This document shows positions 13,705 to 15,083 of a DNA stretch of 15,083 bases, piece by piece. The first letter of the stretch is position 1; the number at the start of each line of letters is the position of its first letter. The notes beneath the pieces are model-generated. The model did no database searches, had not been told where the DNA came from, and worked only from the letters and a program-made list of their open reading frames with translations. A program made the translations under genes and the position numbers. The stretch comes from JANLWK01 sp031364505 (GTDB taxonomy: Bacteria > Eisenbacteria > RBG-16-71-46): the NCBI GenBank assembly GCA_031364505.1, contig JANLWK010000097.1, positions 1-15,083 on the forward strand. The letters run 5' to 3'.

Positions 13705-15083
13705 ATGGCGCCGTCGCGGTCGCCCGGTCGTTATATCGCGATCGCGGCATGCGCGATCGCGGTGCTCTCGCTGCCGTCGGCCGCGCGCGCCGGTGAACCG
13801 CTCTACGACGAGAGTGCCGCGCACTCCGCGGGCGCTTCGCCGTTCCGGCTGAATCCCGCCGCGACGGGCGTGCGCTATCCGTCGGAGCTGGCGCTCTCGG
13901 TCGTCGACGATCCACTCGGCAGGGCACGGCTCGCGGGCTCGCTCGAGGCGGGCGGCTTCCGGCTGGCGCTCCATGGCAGCCAGGACGATCCGCTCGGCTG
14001 GGCGCTCGGGCTCGCGGGCGGCGGGGACGCGATGCGGCTCGGCGCCCAGTGGGGCTCGTCGCCGCGATCCGGCGGCGGCCGGTATGCCGACTGGCGCGTG
14101 GGCGCGCTGTCGCGGCCGGCGCCCTGGCTGTCGATCGGCGCCACGACCGAGCACGTGAACCAGCCGCACGACGGATTCGCGCGACTCGACCGCACGTACG
14201 ACCTCGGGCTCGCGATCCGCCCGCTCGCACTCGATCGGGGCCGCGCGCACGGACTCGGCACCCGGCTCACGCTCACCGGCGACGCCCGCCTCGGCGAGCG
14301 TACGCATCCCGGCGACGCGGCGTTCCGCGCCGGCGCCGAGGTCGAGCTGGTCCCCGGCCTCGTCGCGCGCGCGTCGTACGAGGACCGCACGCACGCCTAC
14401 CGGCTCGGCGTCGGGCTGATGGGCGTGCGCGCGCACGTGGATGCCGTGTCGAGCTATCCGAAGGACGGCGGCCGCCTCGGCACGGTCACCACCGCGACGT
14501 TCCACCAGGCCGAGGACCGCACGGTGTTCGCCGGGCGGCGCCAGCGCCGCATCGCGATCGTCCGCGCGGGCGGCGTGCTCGGCGACGACGAGCTGTCGGG
14601 CGTCACCTACCAGGGCACGACGCACTCGGTTCCCGCCGCATCGCTCCACCGCCAGCTCCGGCGGGCACTCGAGGACCCGCTCACGCGCGGCGTGCTGCTC
14701 GACCTGCGCGGCGTCGGCAACCTGGCCCAGCTCGAGGAGCTGCGTCCGCGCATCGAGCGCCTGCGCGCCGCGCGGAAGCCGGTCGTCGCGTTCATCGAGG
14801 CGATGGCGACGCGCGGCGACCTCTACCTCGCCTCGGCGTGCGATCGCGTCGTGTCAACGCCCGACGCCACGTACCAGGGCCTCGGCGTGCTCGTCGAGCA
14901 GCGCTACTACCACCGCTTCCTCGCGGACTTGGGCCTGCGCCTCGACCGCGCGTCGTACGGCGAATACAAGTCGGCGTATCGCGAGTACAGCGTCGATTCG
15001 ACCACGAAGGCCGATCGCGAGTCGTTCGACCACCTGATCGACGCGCGCCAGGACCTGTTCGTGGACGCGGTCGCCGGCGGGCG
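13705..15083 (+). CDS. sppA: SppA-type protease with N-terminal barrel-like domain (cut by right edge)
   Basis: The frame is open from the ATG at 13705 to the edge: 459 residues and part of the next. It starts with a signal peptide (GRYIAIAACAIAVLSLPSAARAG, about 8-30). Residues about 45-275 look like an exported barrel: FRLNPAATG (Asn50) recalls the NPA start of PorV/TraF-type outer-membrane proteins, then come many Gly/aromatic strands such as LGWALGLAGGG and LVARASYEDRTHAYRLGVGL. From about 283 (IAIVRAGG) the SppA fold begins: GVLLDLRGVG (Asp333), ARKPVVAFIEAMATRGDLYLAS, a D/T strand, LGVLVEQRYYHRFL, and GEYKSAYREY. Lys422 matches the catalytic lysine (Lys209) of E. coli SppA, so this is the N-terminal repeat of a tandem-type SppA; the catalytic serine should lie beyond the window. 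Nth ends 8 bp upstream, so they may be co-transcribed. No clear ribosome site is visible. Confidence 0.8.
   Translation, partial: MAPSRSPGRYIAIAACAIAVLSLPSAARAGEPLYDESAAHSAGASPFRLNPAATGVRYPSELALSVVDDPLGRARLAGSLEAGGFRLALHGSQDDPLGWALGLAGGGDAMRLGAQWGSSPRSGGGRYADWRVGALSRPAPWLSIGATTEHVNQPHDGFARLDRTYDLGLAIRPLALDRGRAHGLGTRLTLTGDARLGERTHPGDAAFRAGAEVELVPGLVARASYEDRTHAYRLGVGLMGVRAHVDAVSSYPKDGGRLGTVTTATFHQAEDRTVFAGRRQRRIAIVRAGGVLGDDELSGVTYQGTTHSVPAASLHRQLRRALEDPLTRGVLLDLRGVGNLAQLEELRPRIERLRAARKPVVAFIEAMATRGDLYLASACDRVVSTPDATYQGLGVLVEQRYYHRFLADLGLRLDRASYGEYKSAYREYSVDSTTKADRESFDHLIDARQDLFVDAVAGG

Noticed and set aside
11831..14230. 799-codon minus-strand frame over barrel, nth and sppA
   Set aside because: Crosses three well-supported plus-strand genes and their gaps, with an Arg/Ala-rich product lacking recognisable motifs.
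1..15083. CRISPR array, restriction-modification or toxin-antitoxin system
   Set aside because: No regularly spaced repeats, methyltransferase motifs or paired small toxin/antitoxin genes were seen on either strand.

Overview
The window comes from a very GC-rich, Gram-negative (two-membrane) bacterium. Several products have cleavable export signals followed by outer-membrane beta-barrel-like sequence, and an HNH endonuclease carries an extra C-terminal domain. This combination resembles uncultured lineages such as Candidatus Eisenbacteria or related Deltaproteobacteria/Gemmatimonadota-type genomes. That placement is inferred from style only; no rRNA or marker gene is present.

Left part (about 1-4570, minus strand): a three-gene operon reads leftward, in order a GT-C type membrane glycosyltransferase, pabB and pabC. 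The last two overlap by 4 bp (ATGA) and make p-aminobenzoate for folate. A likely 5' fragment of another minus-strand gene runs off the left edge, after a gap of about 310 bp that holds a hairpin behind pabC. Across a divergent intergenic region, a GTG-started amidohydrolase of the MtaD/TrzN deaminase-chlorohydrolase superfamily reads rightward, followed closely by a small exported NTF2/SnoaL-like protein and a terminator hairpin.

Middle part (about 6655-8774): an HNH endonuclease with a RuvA-C-like tail sits alone between two gene-poor flanks (528 and 326 bp). The flanks and the gene look less GC-biased at third positions than the neighbours, and the flanks contain several inverted repeats. 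This is the most accessory-looking part of the window.

Right part (8775-15083): a small, very basic exported protein with an internal duplication and a strong terminator; then, on the minus strand, a LolA-like periplasmic protein translationally coupled (TTGA overlap) to an outer-membrane barrel protein; a divergent intergenic region with direct and inverted repeats; an exported barrel protein on the plus strand; endonuclease III (Nth) with a histone-H1-like basic tail of about 95 residues; and, 8 bp after it, the 5' part of an SppA-type protease gene. That product begins with a signal peptide and a barrel-like domain before the protease domain, and the gene is cut by the right edge.

The most unusual items are the barrel-SppA fusion, the coupled LolA-like/barrel pair, the H1-like tail on Nth and the isolated HNH cassette. 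I did not find a clear defence system, CRISPR array, tRNA, rRNA or insertion sequence.
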